64,000 nucleotides of DNA from assembly GCF_009939195.1 (NCBI RefSeq), contig NZ_JAACKC010000003.1, positions 62,001-126,000 on the forward strand. Direction: 5' to 3'. The DNA comes from Acinetobacter kanungonis (lineage in GTDB: Bacteria > Pseudomonadota > Gammaproteobacteria > Pseudomonadales > Moraxellaceae). Shown one piece after another: positions 21,009-29,084 of this stretch. Below the pieces are notes generated by a model. It ran no database searches. It had not been told where the DNA came from and worked only from the letters and a program-made list of their open reading frames with translations. A program made the translations under genes and the position numbers. The number at the start of each line of letters is the position of its first letter. The first letter of the stretch is position 1.

Positions 21009-21680
21009 ATGAATATTGCACAATTAGATCGCCGTGAATTAATGCTGTTTGATTTGGATGGAACCTTGGTCGATTCAGCGACCGACTTATATCGTGCAAT
21101 GAATATGAGCCTGAATGTACTTCAGCTGCCACTGGTCACCGAGCAGCAAGTCCGTGTTTGGGTAGGAAAGGGGACTTCAATTTTCTGTCACAGCACCTTG
21201 GAATATCTCACAGGCGAGGTCGATCCTGCACAGCATAAGCAATTGCTCGATACCTTTTTGCAAATTTACAATGCAGAGCCTTGTGTTGAAACACGTCCAT
21301 TTCATGGCATTCTGGAGTTTCTGGAATGGGGTTTACAACAGAATAAAACCATGATTTGTGTGACCAATAAGCCTGAATTGCCTGCACGCATGATTGTTGA
21401 GGCATTAGGCATGTCGAAATACTTTGTCGATGTCATCGGTGGTGATCGTTTTGAAGAGCGTAAGCCGCATCCACGTCAGTTGCTGCATTGTGTAGAGGAA
21501 TATCAGGTTGAAAAATCTCAAACGCTGATGTTTGGTGATTCAAGCAATGATGTTGAAGCGGCGCGACGTGCGGGTATTGATTGTATTGTCGTAAGCTATG
21601 GTTATAATCATGGAGAAGATATACAGGATTGCCAACCACAACTTGTGGTGGATGATTTAAGAGAATTAATCACAGCATAA
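21009..21680 (+). CDS. gph: Phosphoglycolate phosphatase (HAD family)
   Basis: HAD-superfamily hydrolase dephosphorylating 2-phosphoglycolate. Motif I is FDLDGTLVDSA near residue 15, motif II is VTNKPELP near 105, and motif III/IV is MFGDSSNDVEAARRAG near 175. With the start at 21009 it has 223 residues, the normal size for Gph; the longer frame from 20964 would run through the preceding terminator. The product lies directly upstream of trpE, a common arrangement in Pseudomonas and Acinetobacter. Confidence 0.9.
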   Translation: MNIAQLDRRELMLFDLDGTLVDSATDLYRAMNMSLNVLQLPLVTEQQVRVWVGKGTSIFCHSTLEYLTGEVDPAQHKQLLDTFLQIYNAEPCVETRPFHGILEFLEWGLQQNKTMICVTNKPELPARMIVEALGMSKYFVDVIGGDRFEERKPHPRQLLHCVEEYQVEKSQTLMFGDSSNDVEAARRAGIDCIVVSYGYNHGEDIQDCQPQLVVDDLRELITA

Positions 21681-21704
21681 TTTGTAGATAAGGAATAATG
21701 ACAC

Positions 21705-21746
21705 ATGAGTCGTTGTAAAGCTTTTCGATGGCGTCGCTCAGTCTGA
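21705..21746 (+). CDS. Candidate 13-residue trpE leader peptide
   Basis: A short frame between gph and trpE encodes MSRCKAFRWRRSV. It begins ten bases after an AAGGA site and contains one Trp codon (TGG) next to several Arg codons. A TTTTCG/CGAAAA pair brackets its second half, and its stop lies 50 bases before the trpE ATG. Position and content suit a translation-sensing leader for tryptophan genes. There is no adjacent hairpin with a U-run, so a classical attenuator is not evident; a Rho-dependent or translational mechanism would be needed. This is inference; the frame could be chance. Confidence 0.4.
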   Translation: MSRCKAFRWRRSV

Positions 21747-21795
21747 TGTAACGAAAAATTGAATTGACCCTAATCGAAAATTTAAAGAGAACCTC

Positions 21796-23289
21796 ATGAC
21801 GACTCAAGTGCAATACGAACAATTAAAAACACAAGGCTACAACCTGATTCCCGTTTACCGTCAACGTTTGGCGGATACCGAAACCCCCTTATCTGTTTTT
21901 GCCCGTCTAAAGGGTCATCAGCAAGCCTACTTATTCGAGTCGGTTGAGGGTGGTGAAAACTGGGCGCGCTATTCGATTATTGGTTTGGGTGAATCGACCG
22001 TGTTTTCCTGTAATGCGGGACAACTCACCATTCAGCATGTCAATGGTTCACATGAAAAGCAAGCCTGTGCTGACCCATTCCAATACATTCGTGATTTTTT
22101 ATCGCAATTTAAAGTGCCAACCCAAGTAGATTTACCTGCTTTGCCAAACTTTACGGGCGGTTTAGTGGGGTATTTTGGCTATGATGCGGTGCGTTATATT
22201 GAACCACGCCTCAATAATGTACCTGAGGCTGATCCAGTAGGCTTGCCAGATATATGGATGATGCTGTCTAAAACTGTAATCGTGTTTGATAATTTAAAAG
22301 ACACCCTGTTTTTGATTGTGCATGCTGATGTGAATGATCCAGAAGCTTACTTTAAAGCGCAAACACAGCTCGATATATTAGAAAGGTTGCTAGCAACCCC
22401 TGTGAGTTTGCAAGCGAAGAAACATACCGCACCGCATTTTGAATCATTGACAGGCAAAGACAAGTTTCTGGAGTCAATTGAAACGGTCAAAGAGTATATT
22501 CGTGCAGGGGATGTGATGCAGGTGGTGCCTGGACATCGTATGGTTTCGGATTTTGATGGTGAGGCTTTGCAGGTCTATCGTGCTTTACGCCACTTGAATC
22601 CATCACCCTATTTGTTCTTGGTACAAGGGCGGACGTTAGAAGATCAGAAGCCGTTTCATATCGTCGGTTCATCTCCAGAAATTCTATCGCGTTTAGAAAA
22701 CGGAATTGCTACAGTCCGCCCTTTGGCGGGCACACGTCCACGTGGCAAAACCAAAGAAGAAGATTTGGCGTTGGAAAAAGATTTGCTTTCCGATGAAAAA
22801 GAAATTGCAGAGCACTTAATGTTGATTGATTTAGGGCGTAATGATGTTGGTCGCGTTTCTAAAATTGGTAAAGTACAAGTGACTGATCAAATGGTGATCG
22901 AACGTTATTCGCATGTGATGCATATTGTCTCCAATGTACAAGGTGAAGTGCGTGATGATGTAGATGCATTGGATGTTTTTAAAGCAACTTTCCCTGCAGG
23001 CACACTTTCTGGTGCGCCAAAAATTCGTGCCATGGAAATTATTGACGAAGTTGAACCAGTAAAACGTGGAATTTTTGGTGGTGCTGTTGGTTATTTAGGC
23101 TGGCATGGTGAAATGGACATGTCGATTGCGATTCGTACCTGTGTCATTCGTGAAAATAAGGTCTATGTTCAGGCTGGAGCAGGGCTGGTTGCGGACTCAA
23201 ATCCTGAATCTGAGTGGAATGAAACCCAAATAAAAGCTCGCGCAGTGATCAAAGCGGTTGAATTATCATCAAATGGATTGATTTTATGA
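21796..23289 (+). CDS. trpE: Anthranilate synthase component I
   Basis: Converts chorismate to anthranilate with the glutamine amidotransferase TrpG, starting tryptophan synthesis. At 497 residues it is full length. The chorismate-binding domain shows DVMQVVPGHRM, SPSPYLFLVQ-like sequence (LNPSPYLFLVQG), SSPEILSRLENG, RPLAGTRPRGKTKEED, IDLGRNDVGRVS, and FPAGTLSGAPKIRAMEII. It is TrpE rather than the PabB family by the overall match and the lack of other pab genes. A leader-like frame precedes it. The remaining trp genes are not in this window. Confidence 0.96.
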   Translation: MTTQVQYEQLKTQGYNLIPVYRQRLADTETPLSVFARLKGHQQAYLFESVEGGENWARYSIIGLGESTVFSCNAGQLTIQHVNGSHEKQACADPFQYIRDFLSQFKVPTQVDLPALPNFTGGLVGYFGYDAVRYIEPRLNNVPEADPVGLPDIWMMLSKTVIVFDNLKDTLFLIVHADVNDPEAYFKAQTQLDILERLLATPVSLQAKKHTAPHFESLTGKDKFLESIETVKEYIRAGDVMQVVPGHRMVSDFDGEALQVYRALRHLNPSPYLFLVQGRTLEDQKPFHIVGSSPEILSRLENGIATVRPLAGTRPRGKTKEEDLALEKDLLSDEKEIAEHLMLIDLGRNDVGRVSKIGKVQVTDQMVIERYSHVMHIVSNVQGEVRDDVDALDVFKATFPAGTLSGAPKIRAMEIIDEVEPVKRGIFGGAVGYLGWHGEMDMSIAIRTCVIRENKVYVQAGAGLVADSNPESEWNETQIKARAVIKAVELSSNGLIL

Positions 23290-23318
23290 GTTTTTCGCAA
23301 TTTTTTTGAAAAAAACAC

Positions 23319-23346
23319 TTGCAAGGATTCTAAGTTTTGCTAAACT
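23319..23346 (+). promoter_or_regulatory. Predicted sigma-70 promoter of the tRNA-tuf unit
   Basis: TTGCAA at 23319-23324 and TAAACT at 23341-23346 are separated by 16 bases and lie 41 bases before the first tRNA, in the only gap between trpE and the tRNA cluster. Confidence 0.5.
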
Positions 23347-23387
23347 GCACACCGTTCCGATACGAAACGTACGAAACACTAAGAAGA

Positions 23388-23463
<76 letters not shown>

Positions 23464-23517
23464 TCTTAAAGGTGTGTAGTTGTGAAGTAAAGAACGACAC
23501 TGAAATAAGTGTGATAT

Positions 23518-23601
23518 GGTGAGATTCCCGAGCGGTCAAAGGGGGCGGACTGTAACTCCGCTACGAAAGTTTCGAAGGTTCGAATCCTTCTCTCACCACC
23601 A
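23518..23601 (+). tRNA. tRNA-Tyr (anticodon GTA)
   Basis: 84 bases including CCA. It has the class II long variable arm expected for tRNA-Tyr; the acceptor arms GGTGAGA and TCTCACC pair perfectly; the anticodon loop contains CTGTAAC. Confidence 0.97.
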
Positions 23602-23637
23602 TTAACTTCGATTGAAGTGGTACATTACCAACATTAA

Positions 23638-23713
23638 GCGGGAGTAGCTCAGTTGGTAGAGCGGTAGCCTTCCAAGCTACATGTCGCGAGTTCGACCCTC
23701 GTCTCCCGCTCCA
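23638..23713 (+). tRNA. tRNA-Gly (anticodon TCC)
   Basis: 76 bases with CCA. The acceptor arms GCGGGAG and CTCCCGC pair fully and the anticodon loop is CTTCCAA. Confidence 0.97.
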
Positions 23714-23725
23714 TCGAAGATGATT

Positions 23726-23800
<75 letters not shown>

Positions 23801-23947
23801 GATACAGTTTAGTAGATATTCTACAAAGATTTTAAAAAGCAGGCTTATTAGTCTGCTTTTCAAGTATTGGGTGTCTGCTTTTTTAGGCGATATGTCGATG
23901 CTGAGCTTTTCTCAGAAGTGTGTTCGACGTAAACGAGGAATATAAAC

Positions 23948-25138
23948 ATGGCTAAGGCTAAGTTTGAACGTAATAAGCCACACGTAAACGTGGGCACAAT
24001 CGGTCACGTTGACCATGGTAAAACTACTTTAACTGCTGCGATTGCAACGATCTGTGCAAAAACTTACGGCGGTGAAGCGAAAGATTACTCACAAATCGAC
24101 TCTGCTCCTGAAGAAAAAGCACGTGGTATTACAATTAATACTTCACACGTAGAATACGATTCTCCAACTCGTCACTACGCTCACGTAGACTGCCCGGGCC
24201 ACGCCGATTATGTTAAAAACATGATTACTGGTGCTGCTCAGATGGACGGCGCGATCCTTGTATGTGCTGCGACTGATGGTCCAATGCCACAAACTCGTGA
24301 ACACATCCTTCTTTCACGTCAGGTTGGTGTACCTTACATCATCGTATTCTTAAACAAATGCGACCTTGTTGACGACGAAGAATTACTTGAATTAGTAGAA
24401 ATGGAAGTTCGTGAACTTCTTTCTACTTATGACTTCCCAGGCGATGACACTCCAGTTATCCGTGGTTCTGCTCTTGCTGCGCTTAATGGCGACGCTGGTC
24501 AGTATGGTGAGTCTTCAGTTCTTGCTCTTGTTGAAGCGCTTGACTCTTACATTCCAGAACCAGAACGTGCTATCGACAAAGCATTCTTAATGCCAATCGA
24601 AGACGTATTCTCTATCTCTGGCCGTGGTACAGTAGTAACTGGTCGTGTAGAAGCTGGTATCGTGAAAGTAGGCGAATCTGTAGAAATCGTTGGTATCCGT
24701 GATACTCAAACAACTACAGTTACTGGCGTTGAAATGTTCCGTAAGCTTCTTGACGAAGGCCGTGCGGGCGAGAACTGTGGTGTTCTTCTTCGTGGTACTA
24801 AGCGTGAAGACGTACAACGTGGCCAAGTACTTGCTAAACCAGGTACAATCAAGCCGCACACTAAATTCGACGCAGAAGTATACGTACTTTCTAAAGAAGA
24901 AGGTGGTCGTCATACTCCATTCCTTAACGGTTACCGTCCACAATTCTATTTCCGTACAACTGACGTAACTGGCGCAATCCAATTACAAGAAGGCGTGGAA
25001 ATGGTAATGCCTGGTGACAACGTTGAAATGTCAGTAGAATTAATCCATCCAATCGCAATGGACCCAGGTCTACGTTTTGCGATCCGTGAAGGTGGTCGTA
25101 CAGTAGGTGCTGGTGTTGTTGCGAAAGTAACTGCATAA
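23948..25138 (+). CDS. tuf: Elongation factor Tu
   Basis: GTPase delivering aminoacyl-tRNA to the ribosome. The 396 residues contain all G motifs: GHVDHGKT near residue 19, DCPGHADY near 80 and NKCD near 135, plus the switch region [12 protein letters not shown]. Codon use differs from neighbours in being strongly biased to preferred codons, as expected for a highly expressed gene. It is preceded by four tRNA genes; a small hairpin (AAAAGCAG/CTGCTTTT at 23835-23860) lies in the leader and may mark processing. Confidence 0.99.
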   Translation: MAKAKFERNKPHVNVGTIGHVDHGKTTLTAAIATICAKTYGGEAKDYSQIDSAPEEKARGITINTSHVEYDSPTRHYAHVDCPGHADYVKNMITGAAQMDGAILVCAATDGPMPQTREHILLSRQVGVPYIIVFLNKCDLVDDEELLELVEMEVRELLSTYDFPGDDTPVIRGSALAALNGDAGQYGESSVLALVEALDSYIPEPERAIDKAFLMPIEDVFSISGRGTVVTGRVEAGIVKVGESVEIVGIRDTQTTTVTGVEMFRKLLDEGRAGENCGVLLRGTKREDVQRGQVLAKPGTIKPHTKFDAEVYVLSKEEGGRHTPFLNGYRPQFYFRTTDVTGAIQLQEGVEMVMPGDNVEMSVELIHPIAMDPGLRFAIREGGRTVGAGVVAKVTA

Positions 25139-25154
25139 TAAGTATATATGTTTT

Positions 25155-25180
25155 AAGTCGAGAATTTCGATTCTCGACTT
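25155..25180 (+). other. UUCG-loop hairpin between tuf and tRNA-Trp
   Basis: A perfect 11-base stem (AAGTCGAGAAT / ATTCTCGACTT) closed by a TTCG tetraloop. There is no T-run after it, so it resembles an RNA-processing or stability element or a weak terminator rather than a classical intrinsic terminator. Confidence 0.75.
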
Positions 25181-25187
25181 ACTCTGC

Positions 25188-25263
25188 AGGCTAGTAGTTC
25201 AATTGGTAGAGCGTCGGTCTCCAAAACCGAATGTTGGGGGTTCGAGTCCCTCCTAGCCTGCCA
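25188..25263 (+). tRNA. tRNA-Trp (anticodon CCA)
   Basis: 76 bases with CCA. The acceptor arms AGGCTAG and CTAGCCT pair fully and the anticodon loop is CTCCAAA. It lies between tuf and secE, as in Pseudomonas. Confidence 0.97.
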
Positions 25264-25338
25264 CTTTTTTCGTAAAAGAGCTTGATGCTGGCTAAACTAG
25301 TCATATAATAAATCGCGAATTCTACGACGAGTAAAAAA

Positions 25339-25779
25339 ATGTCGAATGATAAATCGCGTGACGCATTAAGCGACGCGCCTATCCCTCAAAGAAATAATTC
25401 TGCTGAAGTTGTCAGTTCTGGCTCACCATTAGATGTTGTGCTATGGATTATTGCATTGATTTTAATCATTGGTGCAACCATGGTAAATCAGCACTTGCCA
25501 GCATACTGGGCACCAGCAAATGATATTTGGGTGCGTGTTGGTGTAATTTTGTCTTGTATCGTTGTGGCTTTAGGTTTATTATACGCCACCCATCAAGGCA
25601 AAGGCTTTGTTCGTTTGCTAAAAGATGCGCGTATTGAATTGCGTCGTGTCACATGGCCAACCAAGCAAGAGACCGTGACCACCTCATGGCAGGTTCTTGC
25701 GGTAGTCGTTGTAGCATCTATTTTATTGTGGTGTTTTGACTATATTTTGGGCTGGTTAATGAAGTTTATTATCGGGTAA
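25339..25779 (+). CDS. secE: Preprotein translocase subunit SecE
   Basis: Essential subunit of the SecYEG channel. The 146-residue protein has three membrane segments: about residues 33-50 (VVLWIIALILIIGATMV), 60-80 (VGVILSCIVVALGLL) and a C-terminal one near 115-140, with the conserved cytoplasmic ELRRVTWPTKQET just before the last. This long three-helix form is the gammaproteobacterial type. It is followed eight bases later by nusG. Confidence 0.96.
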   Translation: MSNDKSRDALSDAPIPQRNNSAEVVSSGSPLDVVLWIIALILIIGATMVNQHLPAYWAPANDIWVRVGVILSCIVVALGLLYATHQGKGFVRLLKDARIELRRVTWPTKQETVTTSWQVLAVVVVASILLWCFDYILGWLMKFIIG

Positions 25780-25786
25780 GAGAGCT

Positions 25787-26320
25787 ATGAAACGTTGGTA
25801 CATTATTCATGCCTATTCAGGTTATGAAAAACAGGTGATGCGTTCACTTAATGATCGAATCCAGCGTAGCGCTGTAGCCGATAGCTTTGGTGAAGTCCTC
25901 GTTCCTACTGAAGAAGTGGTAGAAATGAAGGATGGTAAGAAACGTAAGTCTGAGCGTAAATTCTTTCCTGGCTATGTGTTAGTTGAAATGGAAATGAATG
26001 ATGAAACTTGGCACATTGTAAAAGAGTGTCCTAAAGTTTTAGGTTTCATCGGTGGTACAGCAGAAAAACCTGCACCGATTACGCAAAGAGAAGCAGACGC
26101 GATTCTTGCTCGTGTACGCAATACTGGTGAAGCACCTCGTCCGAAGACGATGTTTGAACCAGGTGAAGAATTACTCGTAATTGACGGTCCATTCACCGAC
26201 TTTAAAGGCGTGGTGGAAGAAGTTCTATACGATAAGTCACGTTTAACGTTGACGATTAATGTGTTTAATCGACCAACGCAAGTTGAATTGGAATTTCGCC
26301 AAGTCGAAAAAACAATTTAA
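25787..26320 (+). CDS. nusG: Transcription termination/antitermination protein NusG
   Basis: Couples RNA polymerase with Rho or the ribosome. The NGN domain begins WYIIHAYSGYEKQV and contains KFFPGYVLVEMEM and PKVLGFIGG; the C-terminal KOW domain has DGPFTDFKGVVEEV. 177 residues is the usual size. It is immediately downstream of secE. Confidence 0.98.
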   Translation: MKRWYIIHAYSGYEKQVMRSLNDRIQRSAVADSFGEVLVPTEEVVEMKDGKKRKSERKFFPGYVLVEMEMNDETWHIVKECPKVLGFIGGTAEKPAPITQREADAILARVRNTGEAPRPKTMFEPGEELLVIDGPFTDFKGVVEEVLYDKSRLTLTINVFNRPTQVELEFRQVEKTI

Positions 26321-26338
26321 TCTGAATTGGTTTAAAAC

Positions 26339-26369
26339 GCCCGATTTCTTGAATCGGGCATTGTTGTTG
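26339..26369 (+). terminator. Hairpin after nusG, probable terminator or attenuator
   Basis: GCCCGATT pairs with AATCGGGC around a short loop, then TTGTTGTTG. The T-run is interrupted, so read-through into rplK is likely. Confidence 0.6.
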
Positions 26370-26436
26370 TAGTGGATACCACTGCAAGAAAATATTGGGG
26401 AGCTGTAAAAGGCGTTCGTACCCAGAGGTAATTGAA

Positions 26437-26865
26437 ATGGCTAAGAAGATTGACGGCTATATCAAGCTGCAAGTTCCAGCTGGTAAAGCAAATCCATCTC
26501 CACCGATTGGTCCTGCACTAGGTCAACGTGGTGTTAACATCATGGCATTCTGTAAAGAATTCAATGCTGCTACACAAAAAGTTGAACCAGGTCTTCCAAT
26601 TCCTGTAGTGATCACTGTGTACAACGATAAGTCGTTCACATTCATCATGAAAACTCCACCTGCATCTATTCTTCTTAAGAAAGCTGCTGGTATCCAAAAG
26701 GGTTCATCTGTACCTAACAAAACCAAAGTTGGTAAGTTGACTCGTGCTCAGTTAGAAGAAATCGCGACTACTAAAGAACCAGATTTAACTGGTGCTGATT
26801 TAGACGCACGTGTTCGTACCATCGCTGGTTCTGCACGTTCTATGGGCTTGGAAGTGGAGCTATAA
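26437..26865 (+). CDS. rplK: 50S ribosomal protein L11
   Basis: Binds 23S rRNA in the GTPase-associated centre. ATG 26437 follows an AGAGGTA site and gives the standard 142 residues beginning [16 protein letters not shown]; the longer open frame upstream has no family support. [17 protein letters not shown] and [17 protein letters not shown] are diagnostic. Confidence 0.98.
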   Translation: MAKKIDGYIKLQVPAGKANPSPPIGPALGQRGVNIMAFCKEFNAATQKVEPGLPIPVVITVYNDKSFTFIMKTPPASILLKKAAGIQKGSSVPNKTKVGKLTRAQLEEIATTKEPDLTGADLDARVRTIAGSARSMGLEVEL

Positions 26866-26868
26866 GAC

Positions 26869-27564
26869 ATGGCAAAGTTAACTAAACGTCAAAAAGCCAT
26901 TGCTGCTGCTATTGAAGCAAACAAAGTTTACACTTTGGAAGAAGCAGTACAAGTTCTTTCTAGCTTACCAGCTGCTAAATTCAAAGAATCTTTGGATGTT
27001 GCGGTAAACCTAGGTGTTGACCCTCGTAAATCTGACCAAGTTGTTCGTGGCGCGACTACACTTCCTGCAGGTACTGGTAAAACTGTACGTGTTGCTGTGT
27101 TTGCTCAAGGCGCTGCTGCTGAAGCTGCTAAAGCTGAAGGCGCGGACATCGTTGGTTTTGATGATCTTGCTGAAAGCATTCAACAAGGTAACCTTGACTT
27201 CGACGTAGTCATTGCTGCTCCAGATGCAATGCGCGTTGTAGGTAAGTTGGGTACGATTCTTGGTCCACGTGGCTTAATGCCAAACCCGAAAGTGGGTACT
27301 GTAACTCCTGACGTTGCTGGTGCAGTTAAAAATGCAAAAGCTGGTCAAGCGCGTTACCGTGTAGACAAAGCGGGTATTATCCACGCTGCGATCGGTCAAG
27401 TAGGTTTCACTGCTGAAGCTGTTCGCCAAAACGTTGAAACTTTAGTTGCTGACTTGAAAAAATTAAAGCCAGCGACTTCTAAAGGTGTATACATCAAAAA
27501 GATCACTTTGAGCTCAACTATGGGTCCTGGTCTTGTTGTTGATGTAAACAACGTTTCTAACTAA
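26869..27564 (+). CDS. rplA: 50S ribosomal protein L1
   Basis: L1 stalk protein and, in enterobacteria, translational repressor of its own operon. 231 residues; [19 protein letters not shown] and [16 protein letters not shown] are the family signatures. It begins three bases after rplK. Confidence 0.98.
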   Translation: MAKLTKRQKAIAAAIEANKVYTLEEAVQVLSSLPAAKFKESLDVAVNLGVDPRKSDQVVRGATTLPAGTGKTVRVAVFAQGAAAEAAKAEGADIVGFDDLAESIQQGNLDFDVVIAAPDAMRVVGKLGTILGPRGLMPNPKVGTVTPDVAGAVKNAKAGQARYRVDKAGIIHAAIGQVGFTAEAVRQNVETLVADLKKLKPATSKGVYIKKITLSSTMGPGLVVDVNNVSN

Positions 27565-27596
27565 GTTTGACTTAGTCCGGAATTTTAAAGCCCTGA

Positions 27597-27627
27597 GTAA
27601 AAATCAAAGTGCTGCTTTGATTTTTAC
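27597..27627 (+). terminator. Strong hairpin in the rplA-rplJ gap
   Basis: A perfect 13-base stem (GTAAAAATCAAAG / CTTTGATTTTTAC) with a five-base loop and an internal T-run. It probably acts as a partial terminator separating rplKA from rplJL. Confidence 0.6.
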
Positions 27628-27699
27628 GCAAGAAACGCGCTGTCGTATTTTGCGAACTTAGGCAAACTTTGAATTGATAAATATATATTTATCAGCGTC

Positions 27700-27858
27700 A
27701 AAGACCTCGGGCGAGAGGGGTTTTACGCCTCTCTCTTAATAACCCAGCCTGAGTAGACGCGGTGGTGTGATTTATTCCTCCTCCGCGTGTAAGTCTGAAA
27801 GGACTTACGAATTGGGGTGTACCTTCACGGGTACATAAATCACCGTTAGGAGGTTTTA
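27700..27858 (+). promoter_or_regulatory. Ribosomal protein L10 leader
   Basis: The untranslated leader before rplJ contains several hairpins, including GAGAGG...CCTCTC near 27712-27738, a long arm closed near GACGCGG...CCGCGT (27756-27789), and AAGTCTGAAAGGACTT (27791-27806), ending at the AGGAGG ribosome site. In gammaproteobacteria this region binds the L10(L12)4 complex to repress rplJL translation. The class assignment is from position and general pattern; boundaries are approximate. Confidence 0.6.
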
Positions 27859-27860
27859 CA

Positions 27861-28367
27861 ATGGCTCTTCTTATCGAAGACAAAAAACAGATTGTTGCTG
27901 AAGTTAGCGATGTAGCTGCTAAGGCATTTTCTGTTGTTGTGGCTAACTATCAAGGTTCAAGCGTAGAGCAATTAACACAACTTCGTGTTGAAGCTCGTAA
28001 GTTGGGTGTTACTACACGTATCGTGCGTAATACTTTAGCTAAACGCGCTCTTCAAGATACTCAATTCAATATCTTGAACGATGATCTTGTTGGCCCAACC
28101 ATTCTCGGTTTCTCAACTTCTGAAGACGACATGGGTGCAGCTGCTCGCTTGTTCGAAGAATTTGCAAAATCTAACAAAGCATTTGAACTTAAAGCTGCTG
28201 CCTTTGATGGCAAAGTTTATCAAGGTGCTGAAGTTAGCGTTATCGCAAATCTTCCGAACCAAGAAAAAGCGCTTACTATGCTTGCGTCTGTTCTTCAAGC
28301 TCCTATTTCGAAATTGGGTCGCCTTATTACAGCGCTCAAAGAGAAAAACGAGTCAGAAGCGGCTTAA
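27861..28367 (+). CDS. rplJ: 50S ribosomal protein L10
   Basis: Base of the L7/L12 stalk. 168 residues beginning MALLIEDKKQIVAEV, with VANYQGSSVEQLTQLR and VRNTLAKRAL. A perfect AGGAGG site precedes the ATG. Its C-terminal helix carries the L7/L12-binding repeats. Confidence 0.98.
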   Translation: MALLIEDKKQIVAEVSDVAAKAFSVVVANYQGSSVEQLTQLRVEARKLGVTTRIVRNTLAKRALQDTQFNILNDDLVGPTILGFSTSEDDMGAAARLFEEFAKSNKAFELKAAAFDGKVYQGAEVSVIANLPNQEKALTMLASVLQAPISKLGRLITALKEKNESEAA

Positions 28368-28409
28368 TCCTACTTTCACACCATTCAATATCCATTTGGA
28401 GTTATTCTC

Positions 28410-28778
28410 ATGGCTTTAACTAACGAAGAAATCTTAAACGCAGTTGCTGAAAAAACAGTTCTTGAACTTGTTGAACTTATCTCTGCTTTCGAAGAAAAAT
28501 TTAACGTATCTGCTGCTGCTGTAGCTGTTGCTGCTGCTCCTGGCGCTGCTGCTGCTGCTGAAGAACAAACTGAATTCAACGTAGAGTTGACTTCTTTCGG
28601 TGCTAACAAAGTTGCTGTAATTAAAGCAGTTCGTGAAGCTACTGGCCTTGGTCTTAAAGAAGCTAAAGATATGGTTGAAGGCGCTCCTGCAGTTCTTAAA
28701 GAAGGCGTGTCTAAAGAAGAAGGCGAAGAGCTTAAGAAGAAACTTGAAGAAGCTGGTGCTACAGTTACTCTTAAGTAA
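28410..28778 (+). CDS. rplL: 50S ribosomal protein L7/L12
   Basis: Stalk protein recruiting translation GTPases. 122 residues: N-terminal dimerisation domain, an Ala-rich hinge near residues 32-52 (codon runs of GCT), and the C-terminal domain with [20 protein letters not shown]. It follows rplJ in the same transcript. Confidence 0.98.
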   Translation: MALTNEEILNAVAEKTVLELVELISAFEEKFNVSAAAVAVAAAPGAAAAAEEQTEFNVELTSFGANKVAVIKAVREATGLGLKEAKDMVEGAPAVLKEGVSKEEGEELKKKLEEAGATVTLK

Positions 28779-29084
28779 TCTTAAGGGGAGTCGATTTTTT
28801 ATAATCGGCTCCACAAAATGGCTGATGGCTCTTGGGTCATCAGCCTTTTTGCGTTACAATAATCGGCTCGACTGTAATTTGATTGACGTAAAAATCATCA
28901 AATTTAAACAATAAACACAAACTTTAAACGCTTACCAATATTTTTCCATTTAAAAAATATTGTTAAGCGTTTTAATACCACTAAAAATTGCAGCATTTGT
29001 AAACAGTGGTGGCCATATCGGCCTGCGTAATTCCTTCTAAACCCGTTCTGCAGGCGGGTTTAGTTTACTTTCCGAGGACTCCAG
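28779..29084. other. rplL-rpoB intergenic region
   Basis: Contains a first imperfect hairpin right after the rplL stop (28787-28812), the attenuator listed separately, about 180 bases of A+T-rich sequence where I see no conserved motif, and a last hairpin TAAACCCG/CGGGTTTA (29038-29062) just before the rpoB ribosome site GAGGAC. No gene. Confidence 0.7.
28820..28850 (+). terminator. rplL-rpoB attenuator (intrinsic terminator form)
   Basis: GGCTGATG pairs with CATCAGCC and is followed by TTTTT. A partial terminator at this place, lowering rpoBC relative to ribosomal proteins, is well known in Escherichia coli. Confidence 0.85.

Noticed and set aside
24587..24982. 131-codon minus-strand frame inside tuf
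   Set aside because: Highly expressed genes with biased codons often leave antisense frames open; there is no start signal and the composition is dominated by Phe/Thr/Tyr.
28500..28560. GCT-rich run in rplL that looks like a simple repeat
   Set aside because: It encodes the Ala-rich hinge of L7/L12, a normal feature of the family.
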